Shown one piece after another: positions 11,901-26,300 of a stretch of DNA of 64,000 bases. Position numbers and translations under genes: made by a program. The notes beneath the pieces were generated by a model. That model was not told where the DNA came from and ran no database searches. It worked only from the letters and a program-made list of their open reading frames with translations. The stretch's first letter is position 1. Each line of letters starts with the position of its first letter. The stretch comes from Strix aluco (Eukaryota > Chordata > Aves > Strigiformes > Strigidae): NCBI RefSeq assembly GCF_031877795.1, contig NC_133935.1, positions 72,930,303 through 72,994,302 on the forward strand. Direction: 5' to 3'.

Positions 11901-14900
11901 CTGGAAGAGTCTGAAATCCCCACTGCTGAAGCTGGGGGAGGGGGGTGGGGGTGGAATCAGTATTCAGTATCTGCAGCTCCAATGAAACCAGTGCCAGACA
12001 CACAGGGACCACATGGCCCTGCTCCTGCAAGCTCCCAGCACGCGGATGCCCAGGCTGGGTGGCCTGGGCGGCTCTGCCAGATGTGTCATTCCTTGGTGCC
12101 ACTGGCACCACGAGGAACACAGGGCAGAGGCACACACAGATGGGCGCAGGGGGAGGCTCCTGCTGAGAGGATGCTGGTGGCTTTGGCCCTGGAGAGGAGC
12201 TGGGACAGTGCTTCCTGGGAGAGGTCAGAAAGCCACCAGCTTGCCCAAATCCAGGTCTGGAGATGAGGGCCCACAGACAGGAAAACTCATCACCACCTAT
12301 TTTTAGTTCTGCTCCACCTCACCTAGCCACTTTTCTTGAGTTAAAGGCTTCATCCTACATGAATTTTGCTTTTTAGTTTAAAAGCCCTTTGGGCTTTGAC
12401 TGGCACCACTCTCCTTCCACACAAGCATCTCCAAGACCTCAGGAGAACGAAGCGCAAAATTGCTGTTGTAACTCAGTTGCCCCATTGCTGCTCAAAGATG
12501 GAAATACCAGTGTCCCAGTTTCACTCGAGGACCCATCATTCTCCGTGCTGCAGAAGCCGCAGGACAAAGGCTGGGAGCTCCCCGGCTCCAGCAGAAGCTC
12601 TTGCAGACCCACATACCATGGGACAGCATGTTCCCACAGCCCAGCTCCACACAGTGAGCCCTCAGCTCACTTTGCCCACAGTGAAGGTCCACCCATGGGG
12701 CTACCTGAAGAATGGCTTTTGGGCTTGGTACGGGCAGGGGAGCACAGGGCCCTGGCACAGAGGAGGCACACCATGACACTTCCAGTCCGTGATGGCGCAG
12801 GCAGAGGCATGGGCATGGCAGCCTGGAGGAGCTCTGCTCACCCCGAGCCTGCCCAGCATCTGTTTGCAATCACCTCTTGTCCCCACGGCACACCAGGGGC
12901 CTCCTGAACTCAACCCAGTCTGACTTTCTTTTTCATACCTCAAACCACTGGTCCTGGGACTCTGAGCGTTTCTATTTATATACACACAAACAAAGAACAC
13001 AAACAAACCACGATGAGATTTTGCTTGAATCCTGGTATGTCGAAGCCAGGGAGAGGCTCTCGTTCACAGATCGTGCCTTCAGTGCTCCCCCCCAGAAAGC
13101 ACACTGCAATACAACTACCCAGCATCGGTTTCTGCTTTCATGAATTTATGGGCCAGAGAGACACAAAAACTGAGCAGCTCAAATAGACTGAAGCAGCCAT
13201 AATGTGTGGCACAAGAGCATGGCTGCAGAGGAACCAGGTGGGGAGTGGCAATGCCACGTGCCCTGGCTCAGCTCCCTCTTCCACCCCGAGGGCACACAGG
13301 ATGCCCACCCTTTGGACCAATGCCCACTGGAACCCCGCCATAATCTGTGCTTCCCCATCACAGTTGAGGCAACCAGCCTTGCGCAGCTGCCATGGGAGTT
13401 GCTGCACACCCCTGGACATCGCCCTCAGTCTCTGCACAGCTGCCGCAGCCCCCCTCAGAGGACCCTGCCCACAGCCAGTGCTGCCAGGGACCACCAGAGC
13501 AGGACTCACACGGTTAAAAGACTCAGAGCAGATAATTACACCTTAGGTGAAGTTTTGACACAGCCAGGTTTCCACTCATTTTTGTCCTTGGCAGTGTTTT
13601 TAATCCAAGACCTTGGAAGAGGGCCAGCAGAAGAGAAGCATCATGTACCACGCACATCGAATAAATCAGCATCACACCACCCAATTCAGCTGCGTGGACC
13701 CCATGCCACAGAAAGGGCTCTGGCCAAGCACAACCAGTAGGACCCGCTGCCAGAGGCACGGAGCTTGACCTCCCTCTGCCCGGGAGGCAGCTAAGCAGGA
13801 AAGAGACCGACTTCTGAATTTGACTCTTGGTGGAAGACAACCCTCTGTTGCCGCTATGTAGCAGTGTTTATAAAACCATTTATTTCCAAATCCATGTAAT
13901 TCCTGCAGTTTTTCCATGAGATGGGAGCAGGAACGACGTTATTTGCCACTGCAGACTAAGCACCCACACCAGCTGACACACCTGCTGTCTCCATTTTCCT
14001 GAAGTGACACAAAAAGCTCTGGTACAGTGCTACTGTGGATTACAAAACTTTCCTGGGGACGCAACATGGGAACGGGAATTCTGGTGAAAGTAGTCAAAAT
14101 AGGTTGAAAATCCTGCCAAACACCTTTGGCTTACAGCCTCTGCTCCAGCCGCTGAGGGCACTGTGGGGCAGCCTCCCTATTACCCAAACCTCGGCAGAGA
14201 CAAGGTGAGGGGCAAGAGGAGACTCTCACTCCCAGATCCCTGGGCAGAAATGAAACACACAAGTCCCACGGACCCTCTTACTCAGTTCCCAAAAAAAATC
14301 AAACATTTCTTGTATGAACAAGCTAGCACCTGTCAAAGTACTCAGCATTACTGCCCCATCCTCAGGGCAGCCCACATTGTGCTGAGAGGGGAACAGGAGC
14401 ATTGCTGTCGAAGTGGTGACTGTGACTGGCCCAGGAGATGCTCTTGCACTTCTTCAATGCCTGCCTGTTCTTGCAGGAGCCTGCTGGAGGGGACAAAAAC
14501 TAAAATCCCCCGAATTGTCATGAAGCTCATGCACAGCAACATCTCAACAAATGTTTACACAATTCAAAGGTTCAGCTGCAGGTATCACGGGACAGGCAGC
14601 AATATGCTGCACATGGTATCAGTACACAGAGCACAACTTGTTATCTACTGAGTGTACATGTGTCAGTTGGGGAAAAATCTCCATAGCTCTCGATGCACCT
14701 GTGGCTACGAAGTCTGGGTCTTGCCCATCTATGGTGACCAAGATCCACAAGTGGGGATCAAAAAAGGCTACTGGGCAGTGGAGCAGGAAGAGGTAAATGA
14801 CTTTGCATTTTAACTCTACTTTACAGTCCCCACATACAGAGCACTTGGAGGGAGGAGGCAAAAATTTAAATTATACCTCTTGCAGATAAAGGAGATCCAA

Positions 14901-17800
14901 TAGGTTTTTCAGTGGGAATAAATCACAGTTTCTTCTGGTCATGTCTAGTTTCACAGCAGTGAACCTACTAGCCAGCAACAAGTGACTTCTGCAGCAGCTG
15001 CTTGATATAAAGTAATTGTGGATAGCAGGCTCAAAACAGGAGCAGTCGAAGCAGAAAGGCAGCATCACATCACTGCCCTGGAAGTCACACAGAAAGGCAG
15101 CAGCAAGAGGAACTGGGCATCTTAAGATGCACCCTCATCTCCTTACCCCGAGAGGGGGAGGAGACCCCCCTCTGCCAGGGGATGGCTGGTGGGTTACAGC
15201 ACTGCTCTGCACGCACCTGCCACATGCCCCTGTGGCACTCGCCCAGGCTCAGGTGAAAACGGTACTGGGGAAGGTGCTGTGTGCCGACAGTGACTGCCAC
15301 CTCCCTTGGCAAAATGGTCCTCGTGTAATGGCTGGAAAGGGAAATCTCTGCTTATCGCAGTCAAACGTATGCAAACAGGAGCCCAGTGTTACCACCTCAG
15401 AGTACCTTGGCTCTCAGAAAACTCTTCTGGAAGACAGGAAGAGGTGACACTGCCTTGCTCCTGGGCCAGCAGTGACCAGAAGTGCTTTGGAAAGGACACT
15501 AAGCCATGGCAGAAGGGAAAGATGAAGCACTTCACATCACTGTAACTAAACTGGCTGAAATGCACATCAGTGCTCTAGCAGGGCGTGCAAGGGCAGGTGG
15601 ACAGACCTACAACACCAAACCTTTGCCAGTGCACCAAAGGCAGCAGGCAGAGACCCTTAAGTCTTCTTGGAGCATTAACTGTATGTTAACTGCATACGCA
15701 GGCAAGGGTATTTTCTCTGAACAGACCACCTCCTAGGCCAAATACTAGACATGATTTGCATTAACTGAGTATTGGTAGGAAAAAAAAAAAAGCATCTTTA
15801 TGAGAAGTAACTTTGCAACTAAGCACCAATCTGAGTAAGCGATGTGTATAGTAGATGTATCCTCCCACACCCCCACCTTCTGGGGTGCCTTTTAAAAACA
15901 GATGGACATCTTTGCAAGTATCCCCAAACAAGCTGTTCTCATTTCCCATCTTCTCAGAAAAAAAGCTGTGGCACTTGGTTAGCTCTGAAGAAATAGAGAG
16001 CAAGGGAATTTTAGTATCATCAATGCTACCAGAGATGTGATCAACGTGATCACATCCCTCCTGCTTCAATGTCACTGCATCAGTAACATGTTATACAAGA
16101 CATCCTTAGTACCCGATCTCACTGAAATCTAGACAGCAAAATGACAAGGCAAAAGCTGCCTCCCTGACCTTGGTTTTGTCTGTACAGTTAATCACAGCTG
16201 CATTCATACCAAATATATATCTGCCTCTGACTGTTCCTAAGCAACCATGCTGACTGCTTAGGGCTCAGTTTGTCAAATCTGTCCCTGAAAAGCTTAAGAG
16301 GATCTTGGGCAGGGTAAGGCAGAGGAGGCAAAGTCCTCGTCCAGCTCCAGACAGGACCAACTCCACCAGCACATCTCCCTGTCCTGCCATGGACCACCCC
16401 ACGGACAAACAGGTGCCCAGGGCAGAGCTGGCAGCTGCAGAGAAAGGCCGGGCACTGCACCCACAGCCCAGGTCCCCACCAGGGAGCTTCCAGGAAGGAA
16501 AGAGCTGAATTTTCTTTCAAATTACTCACCCGCTTCTAGGATGAGAATTTCCAGAGAGTGAAGAGCAGCTTGGGTTTGCTTTTTTTAAAGAAAGCGTGCT
16601 ACACCAGTTAACCCAACCCCTCTCCTGCTACAGACAGATGCATTTCTTCCCCATCTCCCTGCCAGTGAGAGCCCCAAAACATCTGCTAGAAAAGTCACAG
16701 GGGAAGAATGAAAAGAGCCTGAAGTAGGGAAATTTCCATTCATATGCTCACTTCACTCTCTAGTCATGGTCTGTCCTGCAATAGGCACCAATACACACAC
16801 CAGAGGTGGTAAGAAAGAGAGCAACAGGCGGCATGAAGACAGTAGCCACAACATACAATAGGATCTGTCACAGCCCGACTTCCACAGCCTTCCCCATCAG
16901 ACTGTTCAGCTACACCCACCACAGCACATCACACATGATTCAAGAGCACAGCACATCACTCAGCTGAAAGACAGCATTATTATAAATTACACTAATTTAC
17001 TCCTTACATCAGCTCATGATCAATTCCCCCCCCAAGAATTCTCTCACAACTGTGGGTTTTAACCACATCTTCAGTTTTTACCCTGCTAGATTGCTTGTGC
17101 TGCCTCTCTGCAGAACAGGTACCTGCCCTGCACACCCTCCCCCGCCCACTGAAACATCTCATCCCATCTTCTGGCCTACCACAAAGCAAGCAAGTGCCCT
17201 TACTGAACTACTGCAGCTGCCAGCACTGGCTACATCCTTGCCTTTTTCTTCCTCTAATTAGAAATCTTTTGCAAAATACACCCAGAAATACAGTAGTGAA
17301 GTGTGTCATCTTAACTTGAAGATTTTACAGCAACTTCTCCTCAAGGCTGTGCAATTCTGGTTTGCAGGCAACAGGGCCAAAGGTGCTCTGTCCTGTTAAA
17401 AACCCAGGCCAGTGTTTCCTCTTGAGCCCTAAAAACAAGAGTTACTCGAGAAATATCCGCTCCCATCCCCTCCCCACCTCTTGGGGCTGGCACCAGCTTT
17501 CCATGACACTGGGGTGCAGCTCAAGGGACCGAGGGGACACCCATATCCAGGCACAGCACACGGTCTTGGGGGCAGTCAAGGCGACTGTACTCCTGCTAAC
17601 ACAACCTACACCCCACAAGAGCACAGCAGCAGCGGAGCAAAACCCAAACCATGCCAGCTGGAAGTGGGGAAGACTGCGCAGAGAGACAGCTGAGGGGGGC
17701 AGGGGAGCCAGAGCAGTCTGCAAATGGTGCGCTATGGATGCGCCTTATGAAGGTTAAAAATGTTTCCCCATGTTCTCTCTCTTCAACATCACATAAGAGC
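9000..17800. other. GC-richer intergenic block, no exon supported
   Basis: From about 9.0 kb the base composition shifts to a visibly higher GC content, with C-rich plus-strand text, and it falls back after about 17.8 kb. Several open frames of 100-178 codons appear here on both strands. They overlap one another, have biased W/S/P/G-rich compositions and lack flanking splice patterns or known domains, so I treat them as chance frames. I could not find exons of FAR2 or any other expected neighbour. The block may hold a non-coding transcript or lineage-specific sequence, but nothing visible proves that. Confidence 0.5.
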
Positions 17801-20186
17801 CAAAGATAAAAATATGTAATTTTGACCATCCTTCCTGACCCAGAAAATAGTATTTTTCCATCTACCATCCCCCCTTTCAGAAAATACACATCACATTAAC
17901 ACCAGGGTTTTCATTTCCCTTGGGACACCCATTTCTTTCATTTTTCCATACTACACTCACTTTTACACAACATAAACAAACATGACCAAAAAGTCCCTCT
18001 TTTCCCTGGAACACCCTTGCACACGCTGATCCAGCTAGTGACAACGTGTGGTACAAGTGGTACTAGCTGTAACAACCAAACCGTGTGTGGAGAGAAAGCA
18101 AACTGTGCAGCACCACAGGTTCAACTGATCCTGTATTGAATCCACAATGCAGCATCTCCCATCTGGAAACTGATTCCAATTTTTCTTCCATTAGCCACAA
18201 GCCGTCACACAAGCATTGTTCTAGAATACACCACACGAGTTTAAGACACATCAAGCCACTTGGCTCTTTTATGTGAGAATAGAAAATAACATTTAAAGTT
18301 CAGTTACAGAAAGTCAACTAAGATCAGTATCTCCCACCAGTACAGTCTGTTCCAGAAAGATAAGAAGCAAGTGTTAGGACAAAGCTCAAAGCAGAACCAG
18401 TCCAAGCAGAAGTAGAGAAGAAACCTCAGGGAAATGCTGAAGAGAAATGGGCACCAAGAATTTACAGCTTTTATCTTCTTGCTCACCAAGGACAAAAGTT
18501 TCCCAAGTTGCTGGACTTTTAATCAGTGTTAAAGAAAACACAAAAGAGAAAACCCCAAACTTGGCTGTCAACCCCAAGGACCTGGCTTCCTTGAACTTCT
18601 GTCTTTCTCAACAGTTGAAATGAACATAGGTCTTTCCTCATTTCCTGCATTTTATTTACTATTTCATATAATTTCTCAGTTAGGAAGCCCTTTGCTTTGC
18701 ATAGCAAATCAGCTACATTATTTACACTGTGCTCACCACCAAGATCCAAGAGTCCTGTAAAGTACATTAGCAGAAGTCAGCAAAACCTGACAACACCACA
18801 GAGATTTTTATTTGTCCATAGTCCTCTCAATTATAATATTCATTCCACGGTGAGTAAGGCCAGGGTCAGCATCATATCCTAATATATTATTAAATCAGTT
18901 TTGCTGAGAAAAAATCACATTATTAATTTTTCACCCTGGTGGAGTAACTGTTTAACCATAGGTGTATGCCAGTAGTTCAGCAGTAACAGGATGTTTAGTT
19001 TCTCAAAGCACCATCTGCATTAATAACATTCATTCTCAGTAGCGTATTTACAATATAAAACCAATATTGCTCTCTTCATTTATTTTACAAAAACCTTCAT
19101 GAACAATAAGGATTAATTCTGCAGATCCCTTATCATCTGTCTGCAGCAAAATGATTGATTCCCTGAAGTCACCTACCACCAACTCCACCACTCCCTGCCT
19201 GCGCTAGCAGACCTCCCAACTGCCCTGAATTCCACATTTCTGCAGTATTTAGCTGAACCAAAGCAAGGCAGTTTCTTGCTTTTTCCTCCCTGTCTCCAGG
19301 ATTTACGTACTATGGCTTACATACTAGCAGCAGGGGTACAATGAAGGTTCCATCAAAGCAAGGAAAAGGTGTACAAAGATTTCCTGATCTTCTGCTAGGG
19401 AGTCTTGCCTTTATCAAAACTACAGTCAAATGCCTTATTTAAAAGGCTTCTTATTCCAAGTCAAAACACTGTGCACACTGGAGACCATTCTCAGAGTTCT
19501 TGGGCACTTCCACATCAATACCAGAAGCGACATTCTCACTGCTGGCAAAGCAGCCATGTAAAAACCAGAGGAACTCCTCTGCTCCGCATTACGTTTCTCC
19601 CACTAAGGAATGGTGGGACTACAGAAAGGCAGCGGCTGTAACCAATGTTATGGCTTGGGCTCCAACTTACTCCCTGAGTTCTCTCTCATCTCCCTCTTCT
19701 ACAGGATTTTCTAGGATCGCTCCCCACCTTTAAGAATAGCATCTTAGCCTCCAGCCCCACCATCAAAAAAGAACAAGACGACCCAAAGCCCCATTTGCAC
19801 ACTTAAGGGAAACCCCAGCTCTATTACAGTCCCTCTTTGCCTGCTGCCCAGCCCTTCCACACACCCCACTTGTACTCTTTTCTCCTTGGAGTCTGCTAGT
19901 CTTCCTGGCACAGAACCAAGATCACTAAAATGCTTCAGTGGTCAATGACAGTCATCACAAAGATATTCAGCTCGACCATGAATACTGCATTGGCAGCAAC
20001 GCTCCTTTAATCTCCAGAAGATGGTCCACCTCACTGGTCTCAAAACCTCCTATGACTCCACGTGCACTTAGAAAGACAAAAAATTACATAAACTTTTGTT
20101 GTTTCGGTTTTGTTTGGGTTTTTTTTGTAAAGGCTTCATGTTTTGCTGCCCATCAGCACTCTCTCAGCATATTGCACAATGTTTTC
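17801..20186. other. Downstream flank of ERGIC2, no further gene seen
   Basis: AT-rich sequence lies beyond the proximal poly(A) signal of ERGIC2. Minus-strand AATAAA words occur again (for example at 18,807-18,812), so a longer alternative 3' UTR is possible. No open frame with a recognisable domain was found. Confidence 0.4.
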
Positions 20187-20192
20187 TTTATT
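20187..20192 (-). terminator. ERGIC2: Candidate proximal poly(A) signal of ERGIC2
   Basis: AATAAA on the minus strand lies about 55 bp after the ERGIC2 stop codon. If used, it would give a very short 3' UTR. More distal AATAAA words exist, for example at 18,807-18,812. Confidence 0.4.
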
Positions 20193-20244
20193 ATAAAAAA
20201 TGTCTTCTGGATCAGGCAGGAAGAAAGAAAGTTTTCTCAGGAGG

Positions 20245-20310
20245 CTAATGTGTACTATTGTCTGTAATTAGAGGTAAGTGGTTGCTTGTGTGGCCATCAG
20301 GAAGTGGAAC
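20245..20310 (-). CDS. ERGIC2: ERGIC2 exon 14 (last coding exon)
   Basis: Encodes residues 357-377 and a TAG stop at 20,245-20,247. It covers the cytosolic tail (VPLPDGHTSNHLPL). The acceptor is CTAG at 20,311-20,314. Confidence 0.95.
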   Translation of the reverse strand, partial: VPLPDGHTSNHLPLITDNSTH

Positions 20311-23300
20311 CTAGTCAAACAAAAACAAAGTGTTATTAATGGCTTGTCCAGAAACAGAATCTCCCTTCTCTCCCCCAAAACACACACTTATTTATTCTTG
20401 GGCATTTCTTGTATGCCTTTAGCCTGGTCTCCCCAACAAAAATTATACAAATCTGCTTGCCTTCCCTCCTCTCCTCCCACTCACATAACCTTGCCAGCTG
20501 GCAAACCTCAACCAAATTTGAGAGAAAGGCAGAAGTTTTAAAGGCTACTTACAGGGTTAAATGGGAAAATAAAAGTAAAATAAAATCAAGTAGTTGCTAG
20601 AGGAGCAATCCTATTGATGCCCCATGAAGGGAAAGGTAAAGGCTGCTCAGCTCTTTCACACTGCTTGGCAGTAGCCTGCAGGTTTAACAGTAGCAATCCT
20701 GAACCCCTGCAGCCTGCAGTGCTGCTGCTTCAGTCAACAGGTCAAGCAGAGGAAGAATATGTGAGGGAGAGTGATGATGCCTGGAAAAACATGTAATTTT
20801 TGTAGCAATATGAACATAAATATAGTGGAGACGATGGAGGGAATCTTAGAGGGATAAATCTCTAAGAGACTCAGTTTCATTAATTCGGCTTCTTAGAGAA
20901 CACCTTGCTTCCTTACGCATTAGGTTTTCCAACTGGTTTTAAAAGTAGTTGAACCTCTGCTCATATGTATGTCAAGAGGAGGGTTTATTGCAAGCATCTT
21001 AAATTCTGCTGGGACTGAGTTCCAAAGATGTCCTTATCCATCCTCAGGTAGCTGTACCATTTAATACTTAAGAGGAAGTTTTTCTTACCGACACGGATCC
21101 ATAAGAGCGCAGTCTGAAACGGCAAAAAATAACTTCTGCTACAAATCTGCCAAAGCCGTGTAAAATTCCTGAAACATCAAACAAGATTTAAATTGTCACA
21201 ATTAGTAAAACTGTAGCATTTACAGAAGTATTACATCAAAACTACACGATACTTAAACGGGATACAGTGCAGTAAGCTGGTATGTAAAAAACTGAGAAAG
21301 TAACATAAAAAAGGAAAAATCAAGGGCAGGGGGGGAATTATAACATTCTGAAAAGCATCAATAAAAGCAAAACCAAAGCTATCCAAGCAAATGTAATTCC
21401 CTCTGCCCAGCTTTCATGGGTGAAAATACATTCTGTGGGACAGAAATATCTACTTTAAAAGAGAGCTTAGTTCAAGGTCTCTTTACTATGCTCTCTTCAA
21501 TGAAAGCCAAGAAAAGAAATAACTTGTAATCAAGATACCCTATTATGTCTTGACTAATAAGTGAATGTGTCTTTTCAAGTGAGTTTATTTTTCTTTAAGG
21601 GAGTAAATCTTGCAGTACATTGACAAGTTACACAAGAAAAATCCTCCCAATTACTTTAGATTGAGATTTTTTTTTCAACTTTTGGCACTGATTTAGCACT
21701 GGATCCCAACTATAGGAAATACACAAATATCAGAAGTCAGTGTGTGAGTGTGTGTGTATATATATATATCTCCATACATATCTACCTCTTTACTCTTCAA
21801 AAGTAAATAAACTATGTTATAGTTACCAAAAAGGAAACAACAGGCCCTCAGAAGAGCAAAAACAGCATACTGGGACACCAAAAATTAGCAGCTTTCATTG
21901 CACATTTTGGTGCACACAAACGGGCATTTCATCTTAAACCTGCTAGAGGTTCAGGACTTCTCTGTAATTTATCCATAAGATAATCACCATGACAAAAAAA
22001 AAAAAAATTCTGGTAGAACTTAAGAGGGATAGTTACCTGTAGTTGAAAAAATTCCCCCAATAATGCCACAGAGCCTCACTAAGAACTGCCAAAAAGGCAT
22101 GTGTTCTTCTGTCACTGTCACCATAAGTGAACTGATATCATATTTCATGAATATTCCCGACACCCCATGGCTGCCAGCTGCATGGTTAATTACTCTTTCC
22201 TGAAAGAAGAGAGAAACACAAGTTAAGTCACTTCTTATTAGTCACAAGGAAAACAATCTTAATAAATGTGATGACAAATAGCTACTTAATCAGAGTTAGC
22301 AACCAACAGAAGACCAGGGAACATCCGAGATAACTTTGGCCAGTACCTTCTAAAGGTCAAACATCAAATAACAATTCACTTTCCTGATCACTTTTCTTCT
22401 GTGCTGCATATCAATGTTCGCTACCAGACCCTGGTACTATCCTCTCAAGATGGTCCTTTAAACAAGGATGTTTGTGACTAGATTGCTTTTGGTACCTATG
22501 AGGATAAGTGCCACATTCTTGGTCTAGCCTGTGAACCCAAGTGAGGGCACTGGTATAATATAGTGCCCCGACTCTCCCTACTCTACAATTAATCACTTAA
22601 ATCAGGATGACATCTTCAGGAGACATTTAAGTTGTTGAACAGCTTTAGCTATGGCAGTTTCCCCAGAGGGTGTATATAAATCTACATACTGCATCTAAGA
22701 CTCATTAGGCTTCATCCTCCTACCTCCTTGGAGCGTATCTCTAGATTCACATGCCACAGAGGATTTAATTGCTGGTTCTTAAAAGTATCAAGGAAGACCC
22801 TAAACTAGAGTATACTATAATGGAAATTCAGAAGCTTCAGTTAAATCACACCAATGCCATTTTTTCCCCTCAGTGCATACTTACACATACACCATAATCC
22901 ACTACTCTGATGGGAAAATAAAAAGGAAAAAGATCAAAATTTCTGGGGCTGAAAACTGAATACCGTCTTCAAAATTTTTGTCAGTCAGGTCATTTCAGAC
23001 AACAGTCACACAGCAAGAAATACACCTTGATAAAAATAACTAACTCACCATGACTATTCTAAACATATCAGATGCCTTAGTCCTAATCCAAGAACTTCTA
23101 CAGTTTCTTCTCATTTGCCCAAATTCCTAAACCAAAAGATCCCAAGGAGGAGAGCTTGGCTGCTATAAATCTCTACTTTTAAAAAAAAGGTTTCAGGAGA
23201 AAAAACTTCAATACAATCTTAAGTTTCTTTCAAAAGTTTGCTATCATTTTATTGTTAGTGAAAGGTGTTGATAAATGCACTGCCAGCTAAGTCTGGCTGA

Positions 23301-26300
23301 AAATATACAAGGGCAGCAGAAAAGAACATAACTGACTGAAGACACACTCAGCCATGTCTAGACTAATAAGAGTAGAGAAGACAGACAAGCAAGACTGAAC
23401 AGAAAAGCAATACATCACAGCACCATTTCATCTGTAGATTTAACAGTTTGTGCTCAAAAACCATGCAGAATACAGTACTAAATAAAAAGCAGAATACCAC
23501 TTTGGAAAATACAGACTAGGCAACTTCTCCAGTCTGCTAACATTGACATAAACCATATTGCTTCTTTTGCTACCAAACCAAAGTAGAAAGGATGCCAAAA
23601 TAATATATCAGTTATAATACCAGGTCACAGAAACTTTGCAACGGTCAAAAAACCCAACAAAAATCCCAATCCAAAACAGTACAGAATACTTTCTATATTT
23701 CAAGAGCATGACACCATTCAGCATTAAGAGGATGGATGATCAGGCATACTAAGATGGAAGAAAAGACTGAAGGTAGATAAACAGGACCTTGCCATTGGTA
23801 AGAGACACAAAAAAATATATTTTGTTTGTTTGTTTTTTCCTCTACTGTTTCCCTAAGCCTTATTGGTCTTTTGAGGTCAAATGGTGAAAGAGGAATATGA
23901 AGTTAAACAGAACACCCAAAAACTCCACACTCAAAAGATACATAATTCTTTTGCCACAAACCATTTTGGTCTGCATCTAGCTTCTACTGCTGCAGAAGAT
24001 TTAACTGTTGGTTGCTAAAACCTTCTGAAAATAATTAGCCCTGCATCAGCTATCTCAGATATCAGTGAAGCCTTGCTAGAATGAAATCTTTTTAACATAG
24101 ATAAATACAGTATCTGAAACATCAACAATACTGGAGATGATTCTGCCCACACCTTTCAAACTCTGCTTCCCAGTCTGTTCACCACTGGTAATTAAACCTC
24201 ACTGTATTCAAGTTGTAGCCATGGCTAGCTGACCACCTTTTTCCAGGTCTGCATATATGCCTACTCTTATAAAATAAATGCACTAAGTTGTTCAGTGACA
24301 ACTGTTCTTAATAGCCTTTCCCAGCTCATATGCTAGGGGTATTTAGTTTCCAAAGACAAACACAAATAAGCTTTACAGGCAACAGGTCTACCTACTGAGA
24401 CAGCGAGAACAAGCAAGTATGTAATGTCACTTTACCTCCACTATTCACAAGCTTTTCTCCTAAGCAACCTGTGACTGTGTTGCAACTTTCATAAAAAAAA
24501 AATACATCCCCACAAAAAACCTGAAGATCTAAGACTGCACAGTTAATTGACAGAAACCATCTTTACAGAAGGAGAAAAGAATTTAATACAAGATAAAAAA
24601 ACACAATATGGAGTAAGATAAGCAGTTGACTGACATCCAGAAGTTTAAGGAGTGCCTTAGTTGTTACAGAGAAAACATGAAGCAGATTGCTAGACCAGCA
24701 GGAGATGGGAGTATACTGCACTATGAAATTCCTCCTCATTTCTCTCTGTACTCCAGCTTTCATGAGTTTTAGAGCAAACCTGTCCCTTCAGCTGTCTGCA
24801 TGTCTCAAGCTGAACCCCAACACATCACCTCTATCCTACCTCCACTAGCTATGTATTTTTCAGAAGCACAGTGGAATTGTGAGGAAATAAAGATTTTTCT
24901 CCCTTGGAGAACACCACAAACTATATTACAGTGAAATGCCATCATACTTTCTGAATTTCCTTTCAACCCAAGGCTTCCTTCTTACCTCTTGCTTTATCTG
25001 TTGTTTTTAACTACACTTTTCGCAAAGTTTTTTTTCTTTCTCTTTTGAATAAAAGATCAAAACAGAGTTCAGACATGTAACCAGTCACATAAGGCCTTTT
25101 TCTTATTTACAGTAGTCTTTAAACTTAGTACCTTATGATGTGTCCATGTACTATGCTGCAAAAACTACTTTCTTTATGAATTCAGAATTAAAAGCCTCTC
25201 CAACCCCAGAAGTGGAAGCTCTCTAGTCTGGAGAATAATTAAAGTTGGTGGTGCAACAAACATTAAACAAGACAGCTGAGACACAGAGACACTTTCTGTG
25301 TCATTAGTTTTTCCATACAAACTACTTTTGTTTCCATTTCTAACCCTCCGCAACCAAGCTCATGACAATCAAGTGAGCTGCATTTTTTGGCTTTGTTCCT
25401 ACATGGATAAAAAGCTAAAGGTGAATTAAGTATTTGTAAAGCTACACACAAGGTTGCAGATGTAAAACTTACAGATTTCACCACCACCACCACTATTAGC
25501 ATCCAGTGAAGTGGAAATGACTGGCGCTCTATCATTAATTCTAATATCAGACTACAGATCTATGGATGTAAAACACTAATGCAAGAAATCAGCATGTGTC
25601 ACCAAGCATATATATTTTACCATGAGTATTACATTCTTTACAGATAATCTAGTGCACTGGAACATTCTACAAAGAGCCTCTTCACGCTAGAGGAGTTTTC
25701 AAAACCACACTACAGCTAAATCTCTGTTTTCACATTTGAGCTTTTGTTGAGATTTTTCTCTGCGTGGTTTTCTCTTATTTCTACTTACCCTTTCTGTCAC
25801 TGAAAATTGATGAGTTTCTGCTGAAATTTTATACGTATGGAGTTTGGTTGGCACAATTGTGATAAAATATTGGAACATCTGGTTGTCTAGAAGAAAACAA
25901 ATCTCGAATTAAGTACAGAATCAAAGACCATCTGAGACATTCACAAATAAACCAAACAAATAATATTTAAAATAGTTAATCAGCTAAGCCATTTACACTA
26001 GGGACATTCTTCAAGGAGTTCCAGCACTGCCAAGACTACTTCAGCACCATCTGCATTAACAGAGTTAGTTTCCATGGGCAAGGCCATGTCACATTTGTAC
26101 TCAGAGAAATTTACATTTTACCCATGTAATGAAAAGATTCATTAAAAGCTTCAAATTAAGTGCATAGATAGCATTTTCCAGGACACTAGAACTGGACAAG
26201 TTTCACAGAGTCACATTTTGCGTAACACAGACATCTCGACAGTGGTTTGAATAGATTTTAGCCATTGAATTGTCTGTACAATGCTGGAAACTCTTCTAAA

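Noticed and set aside
12366-13740. Frames of 123-178 codons in the GC-richer block
   Set aside because: Overlapping frames exist on both strands, none has a recognisable domain, and no flanking splice signals give a coherent gene.
14163-14651. A 162-codon plus-strand frame
   Set aside because: Cysteines are scattered, no domain pattern was recognised, and there is no sign of neighbouring exons.
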